The notes under the pieces are model-generated. The model was not told the DNA's origin, did not search any database, and saw nothing but the letters and a program-made list of their open reading frames with translations. This document shows positions 23,301 to 32,562 of a stretch of DNA of 56,874 bases, piece after piece. Every line of letters starts with the position of its first letter. Position 1 is the first letter of the stretch. The DNA is from Bifidobacterium samirii (GTDB lineage: Bacteria; Actinomycetota; Actinomycetes; Actinomycetales; Bifidobacteriaceae), in NCBI RefSeq assembly GCF_003952945.1, contig NZ_QXGK01000019.1, positions 1 to 56,874 on the forward strand, written 5' to 3'. Made by a program: the position numbers and the translations under genes.

Positions 23301-26256
23301 CGGCGCGCGCATCGACGCGGGCGACATGGACGGACTGACCCTCCAGTACTCCGACAACGCGATCGTGTGGACCGACGCGGACGACGCGGCCGACCTCGCC
23401 GGCCACACCGCCCGCTACGTGCGCCTGATCGCCGCATCCGGCAAGGCCGCGACGGCCGGCATCGTCGAGTTCGCGCTCGACTTCGACGCGGTCGGCGGCT
23501 TCGGCTCGCTCGTCTCCTCCGACATCGAGGTCCAGGCCAGCTGGGGCGACGCGCGCGACAACGGCGCCGGCTTCGACGGCGACATGTCCACCGTCACCAA
23601 GTTCGGCGGCAACCCGTACGCCGGCGACAGCGTCGTCTACGACCTCGGCCAGCCGATCGACGTGACGTCGCTGCGCATCTACACGCAGGACTCCCAGCTC
23701 GACTACATCCGCGACGTCAAGGTGCAGATGTCCGCCGACGGGACCGAGTGGACCGACGCGTTCGAGATCGGCGACGGCGTGACCGACACCGACCGCACCA
23801 CCGCGTTCGGCGACATCGCCGACGATGCCAAGCGCACCGATTCCAACTATCCGAACGTGTTCTACTACGGCAAGGACGACATCGCCGGCGGCGAGGGCGT
23901 GCGCTACCTGCGTCTGCTCGTCACCGCCGACTATCCGCAGCGCGCGCTCGCGTTCAACGAGCTTATGGTCAACCAGGGCGCGTACGTGTCCGTCGAATCG
24001 AACGCCGCGTTCGAGTCGAGCGTCGTCGAGGAGCGCGGCCACGCGCCCAGCCTCATGCTCGACAGCGACCTGACGACCACCTGGCGTCCGAGCGCCGGCG
24101 ACGGCACGCTCACGCTGCGCATGTCCGCCGACACCGGCATCCGCTCGTTCCGCCTCGTCCACGCGGGCAAGGCCAGCGGCGCCGCCGTCATCGGCACCGT
24201 CTACGACACCGCCACCGGCAAGGTGCGCGACATCGAGTTCGGCACGCTCGACCAGGCCATCAACGCGTTCAAGGTGCCCGACGGCACGACGCTGCTGACC
24301 CTCGGCATCGTCTGGGGCGACCAGATCCCCGAGATCGCCCAGCTCGTCACGCTCACCACCGCCAGCGACGACCAGGCGATCGCCGACGCGCATGACGCGC
24401 TCGGCGTCCTCGCCGACGTCACGCCCGACGGCTACGCGTCCTGGACCGCGTCGTCGCGCACCGCCTACGACGAGGCGCTCGCCGTGGCCCGCAAGGTGAA
24501 CGCCGGCGCATGGGTCGAGACCGTCTCGCTCGACTCGGCCCGCAAGGCGCTCTCCGCCGCCGCGACCAACGCCAAGGCCAAGGCGTCCGACGATACCGTC
24601 GACGCGCTGCGCGCGCTCGCCGACGAGGCCCTGAGCAACGACGACCACCACTACACCGCCGTCTCGTACGCGCCCTACGCGAGCGCCGTCGCCGCCGTGC
24701 GCACCGCGCTCGACGCGCGCGACGACCTCACCAAGGATGCGGCGGCCACGCTCACGGCCACGGTGGAGAAGACCCGCAAGGCGCTCGTGTTCTCCAGCTA
24801 CCGGAGCGAACTCGCCAGGCTCGCCGTCGAACAATTCGACGCGATCGACCCGGACGCCTACACCGACGCCTCCTACGAGACGCTCGCCGCGGCCAAGCAG
24901 GCCATCGACGGGCTGCTCGCCGGCGACGGGAAGCCGGCCGAGTTCCAGGCCGCGACCGCCGACTACACGGCGGCCCGCGACGCGCTGGTGAACGCGGCCG
25001 ACCTCAAGGCGCTCATCGCCGAAACGGCCGGACTTGCGGAGGCCGACTACACGGCCGACTCGTGGAAGCCGTTCGCCAAGGCGCTCAAGGACGCCCGCAA
25101 GGCCGCCGAAAGCGGTTCCGCCGCCGACGTGGCCGACGCGCGCGCCAAGCTCGCCAAGGCCCAGGCCGACCTCGAACGCGTCACCCCCGATCCCGGCCCC
25201 GACCAGCCGGACACGACGCTGCTCGATAAGACCATCGCCGACATGCGCGCCATCGCCAACGAGGACGCCGACGGCGTCCAGAGGTACACCGCCGCCAGCT
25301 ACGCGGCGCTCGTCGCCGCCGTGGACAAGGCCGAAGCGGACAAGGCCGCGCAGGACGCCGCGCTCAACGACGCCAACCTGCAGGCGATGAAGGACGCACG
25401 CGCCGCGCTCGTCCCCGTCGCCGACCTGCTCGCCAAGGTCGCCGAAGCGCGCGGGTACAAGGCCGAGCACTACACGACCGCCAGCCATGCGGCGCTCGCC
25501 CGGCTCATCGCCGACGACGATGACGAGACGACCGATCCGACGACCGTCGGCGTCGCCACGCTCCTCGACCACGGCACCGCCGACGAGCTCGCCGCGCGCG
25601 TCGCCGCGATCGGCGAGGCGATCGGCACGCTCGTACCCGCCGCCGACGGCATGACCGAGTACGTCGATGCGATCGTCGAACTCGACAACGCCGACGGACG
25701 CTACACCGCCGACTCGTACGCCGCGTACAAGACGGCCCTCGACGCGCTGCGCGCCCTCGCCGCGCAGGGCGACCGGGGCGTCGCGCTCGCCGACTACGAG
25801 ACGGCGAAGACCGCGTACGAGACCGCCGTGTCGAATCTCGCCCACACCGAAGCCGACTACACCGAGGTCGATCGTCTGCTCGGCCTCGTGCCCGGCGATC
25901 TGAGCGGCTACACCGACGAGTCCGTTGCCGCGCTCCGGAAGGTCATCGACGGCATCGAACGCGGCAAGACCGCCGCCGAACAGGACGTCGTCGACGGCTA
26001 CGCCGCGGCCCTGGAAGCGGCGATCAAGGCGCTCCAGCCCAAGACCCCGTCCGAGGGCACCGGCGACGATAAGCCGGGCCAGGGCGGCCAGCCGGGCGGC
26101 GCCACCGACGGCACCGGCACCAAGCCCGGCAAGCCGGCCAAGCCGGGCAGCGGCACCGCCGACACCGGCGCCGACGTCGCCGCGGTCGCCGGACTCGCCC
26201 TCGCCGCCGCCCTCCTGGGCGCCGGCGCGACGGTCCTGCGCCGCCGCCGCGCCTGA
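20323..26256 (+). CDS. Beta-N-acetylglucosaminidase, GH84, wall-anchored
   Basis: The 1977-residue precursor has a signal peptide (residues 1-29), a GH84 N-terminal domain and the GH84 barrel (about 185-490). GFIEGYYGNPWS and the catalytic pair Asp306-Asp307 in AILADDAANVG are characteristic. Several F5/8-type CBM32-like domains (about 680-1370) and about eight degenerate FIVAR-like helical repeats follow. The end is GTADTGAD, a membrane helix and RRRRA. The length is close to the B. bifidum GH84 enzyme. It would cleave terminal beta-GlcNAc from mucin glycans outside the cell. A GAAAGGAA sequence precedes the ATG. It follows the GH95 gene by 214 bp, with a hairpin between them, so it may have its own promoter. 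Confidence 0.9.
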   Translation: MRKAIGGLLTLGLTAGLVVTTGTATAYADEATPDATATSSSYTLYPQPQSIVYGDGDYILRDINVIYDDAIDEATRDRLEETAALKDLDVAESDEPVAGKTNVYVGVHDSGGDAEQAIEAAYDPDDEQFDRTDAYFLKSDNGTISVLGADTDASFYGLTTLYQVFGQLDSLTIRDFTVTDHADVVSRGFIEGYYGNPWSTQDRIDLMTWGGYYKLNSYFYAPKDDPKHNAQWRTLYTDEEIETKIKPLAEAGNASKTRFVFALHPYMYNALRYDTDEHYEADLKVMQAKFAQVIEAGVRQIAILADDAANVGAANYNRTLTDMVAWLKEMKKTYPDLKTTLPFCAQEYMGNGQAYFADFPKEVQVVMTGGRIWGEVSDTFTNTFTNTAGRGPYMWINWPCSDNSKNHLIMGGYSTFLHPGTDPAKIQGIVLNPMQQSQPSKVAIFGNAAYSWNIWDTAEQADQAWNDAFSFVDHNSAVATPASDALRELSKHMINQNMDSRVTALQESVDLAPVLDEAREAIDAGTLDETMIDRLAAEFTTLRDAAATYREQGDTTMLGDIGKDYSTQDANEQLAPWIDAWDDTTEAALAYLDAFRALASGDDATLMSRYSAGQQAYARSRTHGLYYVDHQEYAEVGVQHIVPFIKAMDAALSRKVQELADPNVVTATYISDVFTNPSTGSLDDILDGDDATTAVFQNPNFLYEGNYVGVSYNRPITLNSVRFAFDGGKNHFYHAKVQTSADGETWTDVPDATFERPRGSEEPIEVTGLNIADVTAVRLIATADNGNDLWLGVRGIDVNKPADTSDEPYTATGVTLQNLVATYGSTTAMIIDGDPSTIAYLKDPSGDRIAAGASFTVDLGAVKPIGEITLTGHASAQGDRPSQGVIEVSADGEHWTEFGRLADAVTTTVTGNEKARYVRVRNTADKAVWWRVGGISIVPPAASDPLAAVYTSLGQHPFTAELSDESAALSAGEATLDPNDYIGLDLASIRRIAGARIDAGDMDGLTLQYSDNAIVWTDADDAADLAGHTARYVRLIAASGKAATAGIVEFALDFDAVGGFGSLVSSDIEVQASWGDARDNGAGFDGDMSTVTKFGGNPYAGDSVVYDLGQPIDVTSLRIYTQDSQLDYIRDVKVQMSADGTEWTDAFEIGDGVTDTDRTTAFGDIADDAKRTDSNYPNVFYYGKDDIAGGEGVRYLRLLVTADYPQRALAFNELMVNQGAYVSVESNAAFESSVVEERGHAPSLMLDSDLTTTWRPSAGDGTLTLRMSADTGIRSFRLVHAGKASGAAVIGTVYDTATGKVRDIEFGTLDQAINAFKVPDGTTLLTLGIVWGDQIPEIAQLVTLTTASDDQAIADAHDALGVLADVTPDGYASWTASSRTAYDEALAVARKVNAGAWVETVSLDSARKALSAAATNAKAKASDDTVDALRALADEALSNDDHHYTAVSYAPYASAVAAVRTALDARDDLTKDAAATLTATVEKTRKALVFSSYRSELARLAVEQFDAIDPDAYTDASYETLAAAKQAIDGLLAGDGKPAEFQAATADYTAARDALVNAADLKALIAETAGLAEADYTADSWKPFAKALKDARKAAESGSAADVADARAKLAKAQADLERVTPDPGPDQPDTTLLDKTIADMRAIANEDADGVQRYTAASYAALVAAVDKAEADKAAQDAALNDANLQAMKDARAALVPVADLLAKVAEARGYKAEHYTTASHAALARLIADDDDETTDPTTVGVATLLDHGTADELAARVAAIGEAIGTLVPAADGMTEYVDAIVELDNADGRYTADSYAAYKTALDALRALAAQGDRGVALADYETAKTAYETAVSNLAHTEADYTEVDRLLGLVPGDLSGYTDESVAALRKVIDGIERGKTAAEQDVVDGYAAALEAAIKALQPKTPSEGTGDDKPGQGGQPGGATDGTGTKPGKPAKPGSGTADTGADVAAVAGLALAAALLGAGATVLRRRRA

Positions 26257-26350
26257 CCCGGTCGGCGCGTTCCCCGCAGGTGGCGTGCGCGACGGGATGA
26301 TCCCCGTACCGCACACCACCCGACCGGGCGGACCGCCGCCCCGACCCCTG

Positions 26351-26382
26351 AGCGGGCCCACGTCATCCGACGAGGGCCCGCT
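26351..26382 (+). terminator. Hairpin 3' of the GH84 gene
   Basis: AGCGGGCCC pairs with GGGCCCGCT around a 14-nt loop, about 95 bp after the GH84 stop codon. It ends the glycosidase locus. Confidence 0.65.
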
Positions 26383-26461
26383 CTCGCATATGCGGACACG
26401 ACTGCTGGTGCGCCCATCCCCCGCATCAGCCCCAGCCGCACCGTCTGCACCCGCCTGCCGG

Positions 26462-26467
26462 TAGCGT
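26462..26467 (+). promoter_or_regulatory. -10 element of the MATE gene, leaderless GTG start
   Basis: TAGCGT is followed after 7 bases by the GTG that opens the MATE reading frame. The spacing fits a transcript that begins at the start codon. Confidence 0.5.
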
Positions 26468-26474
26468 AGGACGG

Positions 26475-27860
26475 GTGACTTCAACCAACCAGCATCCCGG
26501 CGATCGCCGGCACGACGCGACCGCCGCCCCGGCCACAGCCGCCCCCGCCGTCAACCGGCGCATCCTCGCGCTCGCCATACCCACGTTCGGCCAGCTCATC
26601 GCCGAACCCGCGTTCATCCTCATCGACACGGCCATCGTCGGGCATGTCGGCGACGCGGCGCTCGCCGGCCTGTCGGTCGGCTCGACGATCGTGCTGACCA
26701 CGGTGGGCCTGTGCGTGTTCCTCGCGTACGGCACCACGTCGCAGGTCGCGCGGCTGATCGGCGCCGGCCGCCGCCGCGAGGGATTGGAGGCGGGCATCGA
26801 CGGCCTGTGGCTGGCGTTGGGCATCGGCCTGGTCGTGTCGGCGGCGCTGTTCGCCGGCGCGGAGCCGTTGTGCCGGGCGATGGGCGCCCGCGGCGACGTG
26901 CTGGCGAACGCGGTCGCCTATCTGCGTGCGATCGTGTTCGGACTGCCGGGCATGCTGCTCGTGTATGCGGCGAACGGCATCTTCCGCGGATTGCAGAAGG
27001 TGCGGGTCACGCTGGTGGCGGCCGTGTTCGGCGCGGCCGTCAACACGGTGCTCGACCTGCTGTTCGTGTTCGGGTTCGGCTGGGGCGTGGCCGGGTCGGG
27101 CGCGGCGACGCTGGTCGCACAGTGGGCGATGGGCGTGTTCCTCGTCGTGCCCGCGCTGCTGTGGTCGGCGGCCGACGGCGCGTCGTGGCGGCCGCGGCCG
27201 CGCGGCATCCTGCGTTCGGCCGGCGACGGGATGCCGTTGTTCGTGCGCACGCTCGCGTTGCGCGCGTCGATGGTCGGCACGGTCGTGCTCGCCACGCATA
27301 TGGGCGTGACGGTGCTGGCCGGCTATCAGGCGGTCAATTCGGGGTGGAATCTCGCCATCAACATGCTTGATGCGATCGGCATCGCCGGGCAGACGCTCGT
27401 CGCCGCCGAATTGGGTGCGGGCCGGCGCGACGCGGCGCGCATGATGACGCGCACCGCGTCGCGTGCCGGCCTGTTCGGCGGCGTCGCGATCGGCGTGATG
27501 ATGGCCGTCGTCGGCTCGCTGGCCGCTCCCCTGTTCAGCCCGTCGCCGGACGTGCAGCGGCTGATCGTCGTCGGCATGGTGACGCTCGCCGTGTTCCTGC
27601 CGCTCGGCGGCTGGATGTGGGCGTTGGACGGCATCCTGATCGGCGCCGGCGACTACCGGTATCTGGCGTTCGGCTGCGCCGTCACGACCGCCGTCTACCT
27701 GCCGGCGCTGATGCTCATCGACCGCCTTGACGGCACGCTGATCGTCTCCGATACGGCCCGCACCGCGGTCCTGTGGATCGCGATCAACGTCCTGTTCGTC
27801 GGCATCCGCGCCCTGTTCGACGGCCTGCGCGCCCGCTCCGACCGCTGGATGCGCGTCTGA
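26475..27860 (+). CDS. MATE-family (DinF-like) efflux transporter
   Basis: This 461-residue membrane protein has about twelve hydrophobic segments and the MATE start sequence RRILALAIPTFGQLIAEPAFILIDTAIVGHVG. MATE proteins export cationic drugs or metabolites using a Na+ or H+ gradient, and the substrate here is unknown. The hydrophilic first 26 residues are Ala/Pro-rich. The start is a GTG with AGGAC too close to be a normal ribosome binding site and a -10 element directly before it. It stands alone, and palindromic repeats lie 32 bp after its stop codon. Confidence 0.88.
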   Translation: MTSTNQHPGDRRHDATAAPATAAPAVNRRILALAIPTFGQLIAEPAFILIDTAIVGHVGDAALAGLSVGSTIVLTTVGLCVFLAYGTTSQVARLIGAGRRREGLEAGIDGLWLALGIGLVVSAALFAGAEPLCRAMGARGDVLANAVAYLRAIVFGLPGMLLVYAANGIFRGLQKVRVTLVAAVFGAAVNTVLDLLFVFGFGWGVAGSGAATLVAQWAMGVFLVVPALLWSAADGASWRPRPRGILRSAGDGMPLFVRTLALRASMVGTVVLATHMGVTVLAGYQAVNSGWNLAINMLDAIGIAGQTLVAAELGAGRRDAARMMTRTASRAGLFGGVAIGVMMAVVGSLAAPLFSPSPDVQRLIVVGMVTLAVFLPLGGWMWALDGILIGAGDYRYLAFGCAVTTAVYLPALMLIDRLDGTLIVSDTARTAVLWIAINVLFVGIRALFDGLRARSDRWMRV

Positions 27861-27891
27861 CCCGGATTCTGGCCCTTCCGCCGCTCCACCC

Positions 27892-28003
27892 GCGTGACCT
27901 CGCTCCGAGGAACCTAACGAGACTCGGACTGCGCTCACGCCAATCATTCCGGTTGTGTGACCTCGCTCCGAGGAACCCGGTGATTCTCGGACTCCGGTCA
28001 CGC
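27892..28003. repeat. Two tandem 49-bp palindromic repeats, 63-bp period (locus B)
   Basis: Copies at 27892-27940 and 27955-28003 are separated by 14 bp. They belong to the family at 263-436. GCGTGACC or GTGTGACC starts each copy, an inner TCCGAG pairs with CTCGGA, and GCTCACGC or GGTCACGC closes it. The array begins 32 bp after the MATE stop codon. Confidence 0.8.
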
Positions 28004-28149
28004 GGCTCCGATGCTCACAGGCAGTGCGCCATGCACAGCAGCGGGTAGAAACACTCATACACCGCATGCCCTCGGAGAGACGGCTGTTATCACCCTTCCG
28101 CCGCTAATCCCCAGAATCGTTGCAACGTCAATGTTTTCCCGAACTGATT

Positions 28150-28262
28150 TACACGAATCCTAGGGTATAAAAGTCAGAATCTACACGAATCCTAGGGTAA
28201 GGATTGTCGAAATATACACGAATCCTAGGGTATGAATTACCCCAATCACCACGAATCCCAAG
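28150..28262. repeat. Iteron-like array of TACACGAATCCTAGGGTA
   Basis: Three identical 18-bp copies lie at 28150-28167, 28182-28199 and 28215-28232. A degenerate fourth is at about 28248-28262. The period is 32-33 bp, about three helical turns, so all copies lie on one face of the DNA. The 14-15 bp spacers are unrelated and AT-rich. The array sits in the gap between the convergent MATE and glnK genes. Binding of a protein is inferred from the phasing only. Confidence 0.75.
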
Positions 28263-28366
28263 GCGACCGCCGCCGGATCGGCCGCCGTCCCCGGTTTCGG
28301 CATCATCCGCAGCCGCATCCCGTGAGGAGCGGCATGCCGGCCGATCCGGATCATGCGGATATGGCA

Positions 28367-28398
28367 ATCCCCGCACCACGGGAATGCGATGCGGGGAT
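28367..28398 (-). terminator. Terminator-like hairpin of amtB-glnK
   Basis: ATCCCCGCA pairs with TGCGGGGAT about 45 bp beyond the glnK stop codon. Confidence 0.55.
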
Positions 28399-28443
28399 AC
28401 CACAGTCAGCGACCGGTCAAACCGTCCGGTCCGACCGCCGGAA

Positions 28444-30186
<1,743 letters not shown>

Positions 30187-30192
30187 TCATCA

Positions 30193-30222
30193 GGTTACGT
30201 GAGGTTACGCGATTGTAAACCG
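30193..30222. promoter_or_regulatory. Repeated GGTTACG motif upstream of amtB
   Basis: GGTTACGTGA and GGTTACGCGA form a direct 10-bp repeat at 30193-30212, followed by GTAAACC, which is inverted relative to it. The sequence recalls GTnAC-type binding sites of actinobacterial nitrogen regulators such as GlnR, but the spacing is not the classic 11 bp. Use in nitrogen control is an inference from position. Confidence 0.35.
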
Positions 30223-30290
30223 GCGCGCGGTCCGGTGCGCGGTCCGGTACGGCCGGCCGCGGCACCGGGCGGCGCGGGCCGGCCGCGACC

Positions 30291-31532
30291 TCACGCGAGG
30301 ATGCCGTCGACGAACCCTTCCGGGTCGAACGGGGCCAGATCGTCGGGGCCTTCGCCCAGTCCCACCAGCTTGACGGGCACGCCCAGCGCCTGCTGCACGG
30401 AGATGACGATGCCGCCCTTGGCGGACCCGTCGAGCTTGGAGAGCACCACGCCGGTGATGCCGATCGCCTCGGCGAACACCTTCGCCTGGGTCATGCCGTT
30501 CTGGCCGGTGGTCGCGTCGAGCACGAGCAGCACCTCGTCGACCGGCAGGTTCTTCTCGGTGACGCGGCGGATCTTGCCCAGCTCGTCCATCAGGTTCGCC
30601 TTGTTCTGCAGACGGCCCGCCGTGTCGATGATGAGCACGTCGCTGCCGGCCTCCTTGGCCTTGGCGCTCGCCTCGAACGCGACGGACGCCGGGTCGGCGC
30701 CGTCCTTGTCGCTGCGCACGACCGGCACGTCGACCTTCGCGCCCCACGTCTCCAGCTGGTCGGCGGCGGCCGCGCGGAACGTGTCGGCCGCGCCGAGCAT
30801 GACGCTGCGGCCGTCGGCGACGAACAGGCGCGCCAGCTTGCCGGCCGTCGTGGTCTTGCCGGTGCCGTTGACACCGACCATGATGATGACCGACGGACGG
30901 TTCGCACCGTCCCTGTCGGCGTTGAGACGACGGTCCGTGTCGCGTCCGACCAGGTCGAGCAGGCGTTCGCGCAGGGCGGCGCGCACCTGCTCCGGGTCGG
31001 ATTCGCCGGTGACGCGCGCGTCGCGTCGCAGCTCGTCGACGAGCCGTTCGCTCGCTTCGGCACCCACGTCGGCCAGCAGCAGCGTGTCCTCGACGTCCTC
31101 CCAGTCGGCTTCGGTCAGCTTGTCCTTGGCGAGGATGTCGAACAGGGCACGGCCGAACGGGTTGGCGCTGCGGGCAAGCTTCGCCTTGAGCCGTTGGATG
31201 CGCGACGTCGCCGATTCCGGCGTCTCCTTACGCGGCGCGGACGCGGCGGGTTCGGCAGTCGAAGTCGGCTCGACGGCCGACTCCACGGCCGCGGTCGACT
31301 CATCCGATGATGCGACGACAGCCGACGCCGGTGACGACACGGCGGCATCGGCCGGCTCGGCCGGCTTGACGGCGGACGCGCCGGCGGACGGCGATCCGTC
31401 CGACTGCGGCAGGGATTCCGACGACGCCGATGCGGCGGCATCGGAGCGATGCTTCATCACGCCCCAGACGATCAGGGCGACGGCAACGACCGCAATGACG
31501 GCCACGATGCCAATGATCACGATTGGTTCCAT
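30291..31532 (-). CDS. ftsY: Signal recognition particle receptor FtsY
   Basis: This 413-residue GTPase docks SRP-ribosome complexes at the membrane. A membrane segment at the N-terminus (PIVIIGIVAVIAVVAVALIVWGV) is followed by an acidic, Ala/Ser-rich linker (about 30-110). The NG domain has P-loop GVNGTGKTTTAGKLA, DTAGRLQNKANLMDEL and SKLDGSAKGG. A GTG 9 bases upstream is in frame, but the ATG at 31532 has GGAGG before it. The gene is transcribed alone, with a GC-rich inverted sequence in the gap behind it. Confidence 0.95.
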   Translation of the reverse strand: MEPIVIIGIVAVIAVVAVALIVWGVMKHRSDAAASASSESLPQSDGSPSAGASAVKPAEPADAAVSSPASAVVASSDESTAAVESAVEPTSTAEPAASAPRKETPESATSRIQRLKAKLARSANPFGRALFDILAKDKLTEADWEDVEDTLLLADVGAEASERLVDELRRDARVTGESDPEQVRAALRERLLDLVGRDTDRRLNADRDGANRPSVIIMVGVNGTGKTTTAGKLARLFVADGRSVMLGAADTFRAAAADQLETWGAKVDVPVVRSDKDGADPASVAFEASAKAKEAGSDVLIIDTAGRLQNKANLMDELGKIRRVTEKNLPVDEVLLVLDATTGQNGMTQAKVFAEAIGITGVVLSKLDGSAKGGIVISVQQALGVPVKLVGLGEGPDDLAPFDPEGFVDGILA

Positions 31533-31633
31533 GCCCTCCACCCTATGAACCGCAACGGACAGTAGCCATCGACGCCCGCGAGCGCCGCCGACGCGACGGC
31601 GGACGGGTTCGCGGCCGGCCGGAAGCCACCCAC

Positions 31634-31639
31634 TACACT
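31634..31639 (+). promoter_or_regulatory. -10 element of the tetR-family gene, leaderless start
   Basis: TACACT is followed after 7 bases by the ATG of the regulator gene. No ribosome binding site is present. Confidence 0.55.
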
Positions 31640-31646
31640 GGGACGC

Positions 31647-32387
31647 ATGGCCAATACTTCACGCATGACATCGCTCCAACGCCGCGAACAGCTCATCCAG
31701 GTCGGGCGCGCCCTGTTCGCCGCCAAGGGGTTCGAGGCGGTCAGCGTCGAGGAGATCGCCTCCACCGCCAAGGTCAGCAAGCCGATCGTCTACGAGCATT
31801 TCGGCGGCAAGGAGGGCCTGTACGCGGTCATCGTCGACCGGGAGATGCAGGCGCTGACCGGCGCGCTCACCGCCACGCTCGCCGATCCGGGCGTCCATCC
31901 GCGTCAGATCGTCGAACGCACCGCGCTCGCGCTGCTCACCTACATCGAACAGAATGCGGACGGCTTCCAGGTGCTCGTACGCGACTCGCCCAGCACCGAC
32001 CCGGCCGGCTCGTTCAACTCGCTGCTGGGCGACATCAGCATGCGCGTCGAGGACCTGCTCACCGCCTCGTTCAAACGGCAGAAACTGTCCGTCAAGGGCG
32101 TGCCGTACTACGCGCAGATGCTCGTCGGCATGACCGTGTTCACCGGCCAGTACTGGGCCGACCGTCCCAAGGTCAGCAAGGAGCAGCTCGCCGCCTATAT
32201 CGTCGACCTCGCCTGGCACGGCCTGTCCCGCCTTGACTCCAAGCCGACGCTGCGGTTCGAGAGCCGCAAGGCGCGCGCCGTCGCCGCCAAAACCGTCGGC
32301 CACAACGATGCCGATGACGATGCCGGCGACACCACCGCGGACGCACCCCTACCGACCCCGTCGGAAAGCACCACCGACCATTCGTGA
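31647..32387 (+). CDS. TetR-family transcriptional regulator
   Basis: This 246-residue repressor has an N-terminal helix-turn-helix (RREQLIQVGRALFAAKGFEAVSVEEIASTAKVSKPIVYEHFGGKEGLYAVIVD, about residues 10-62) and an all-helical ligand domain. The last 50 residues are hydrophilic and probably disordered. The ligand and targets are unknown. Neither neighbour (ftsY divergent on the left, a glycosyltransferase in the same direction 175 bp to the right) is an obvious target. Confidence 0.9.
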   Translation: MANTSRMTSLQRREQLIQVGRALFAAKGFEAVSVEEIASTAKVSKPIVYEHFGGKEGLYAVIVDREMQALTGALTATLADPGVHPRQIVERTALALLTYIEQNADGFQVLVRDSPSTDPAGSFNSLLGDISMRVEDLLTASFKRQKLSVKGVPYYAQMLVGMTVFTGQYWADRPKVSKEQLAAYIVDLAWHGLSRLDSKPTLRFESRKARAVAAKTVGHNDADDDAGDTTADAPLPTPSESTTDHS

Positions 32388-32562
32388 ACGCACGCGTGCA
32401 GAACGTGCCGTTCCCCCTACCCGACGTGCGCCCGCAGTGCTAGGTTTGAACTGGACGCCGCGGCGGAACGCACACGGCGACGGAGAATCAGGAACGAGTC
32501 ATACGCATAGGGCGCCCCGCACGCGACGCGACACGGCACCCGCGGAAGGCAACGAGGAGAAC

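Noticed and set aside
28149-28403. Small protein on the minus strand with YPRIRV repeats
   Set aside because: The repeats are the translation of the 18-bp iterons, there is no ribosome binding site, and the frame lies in a gap rich in non-coding repeats.
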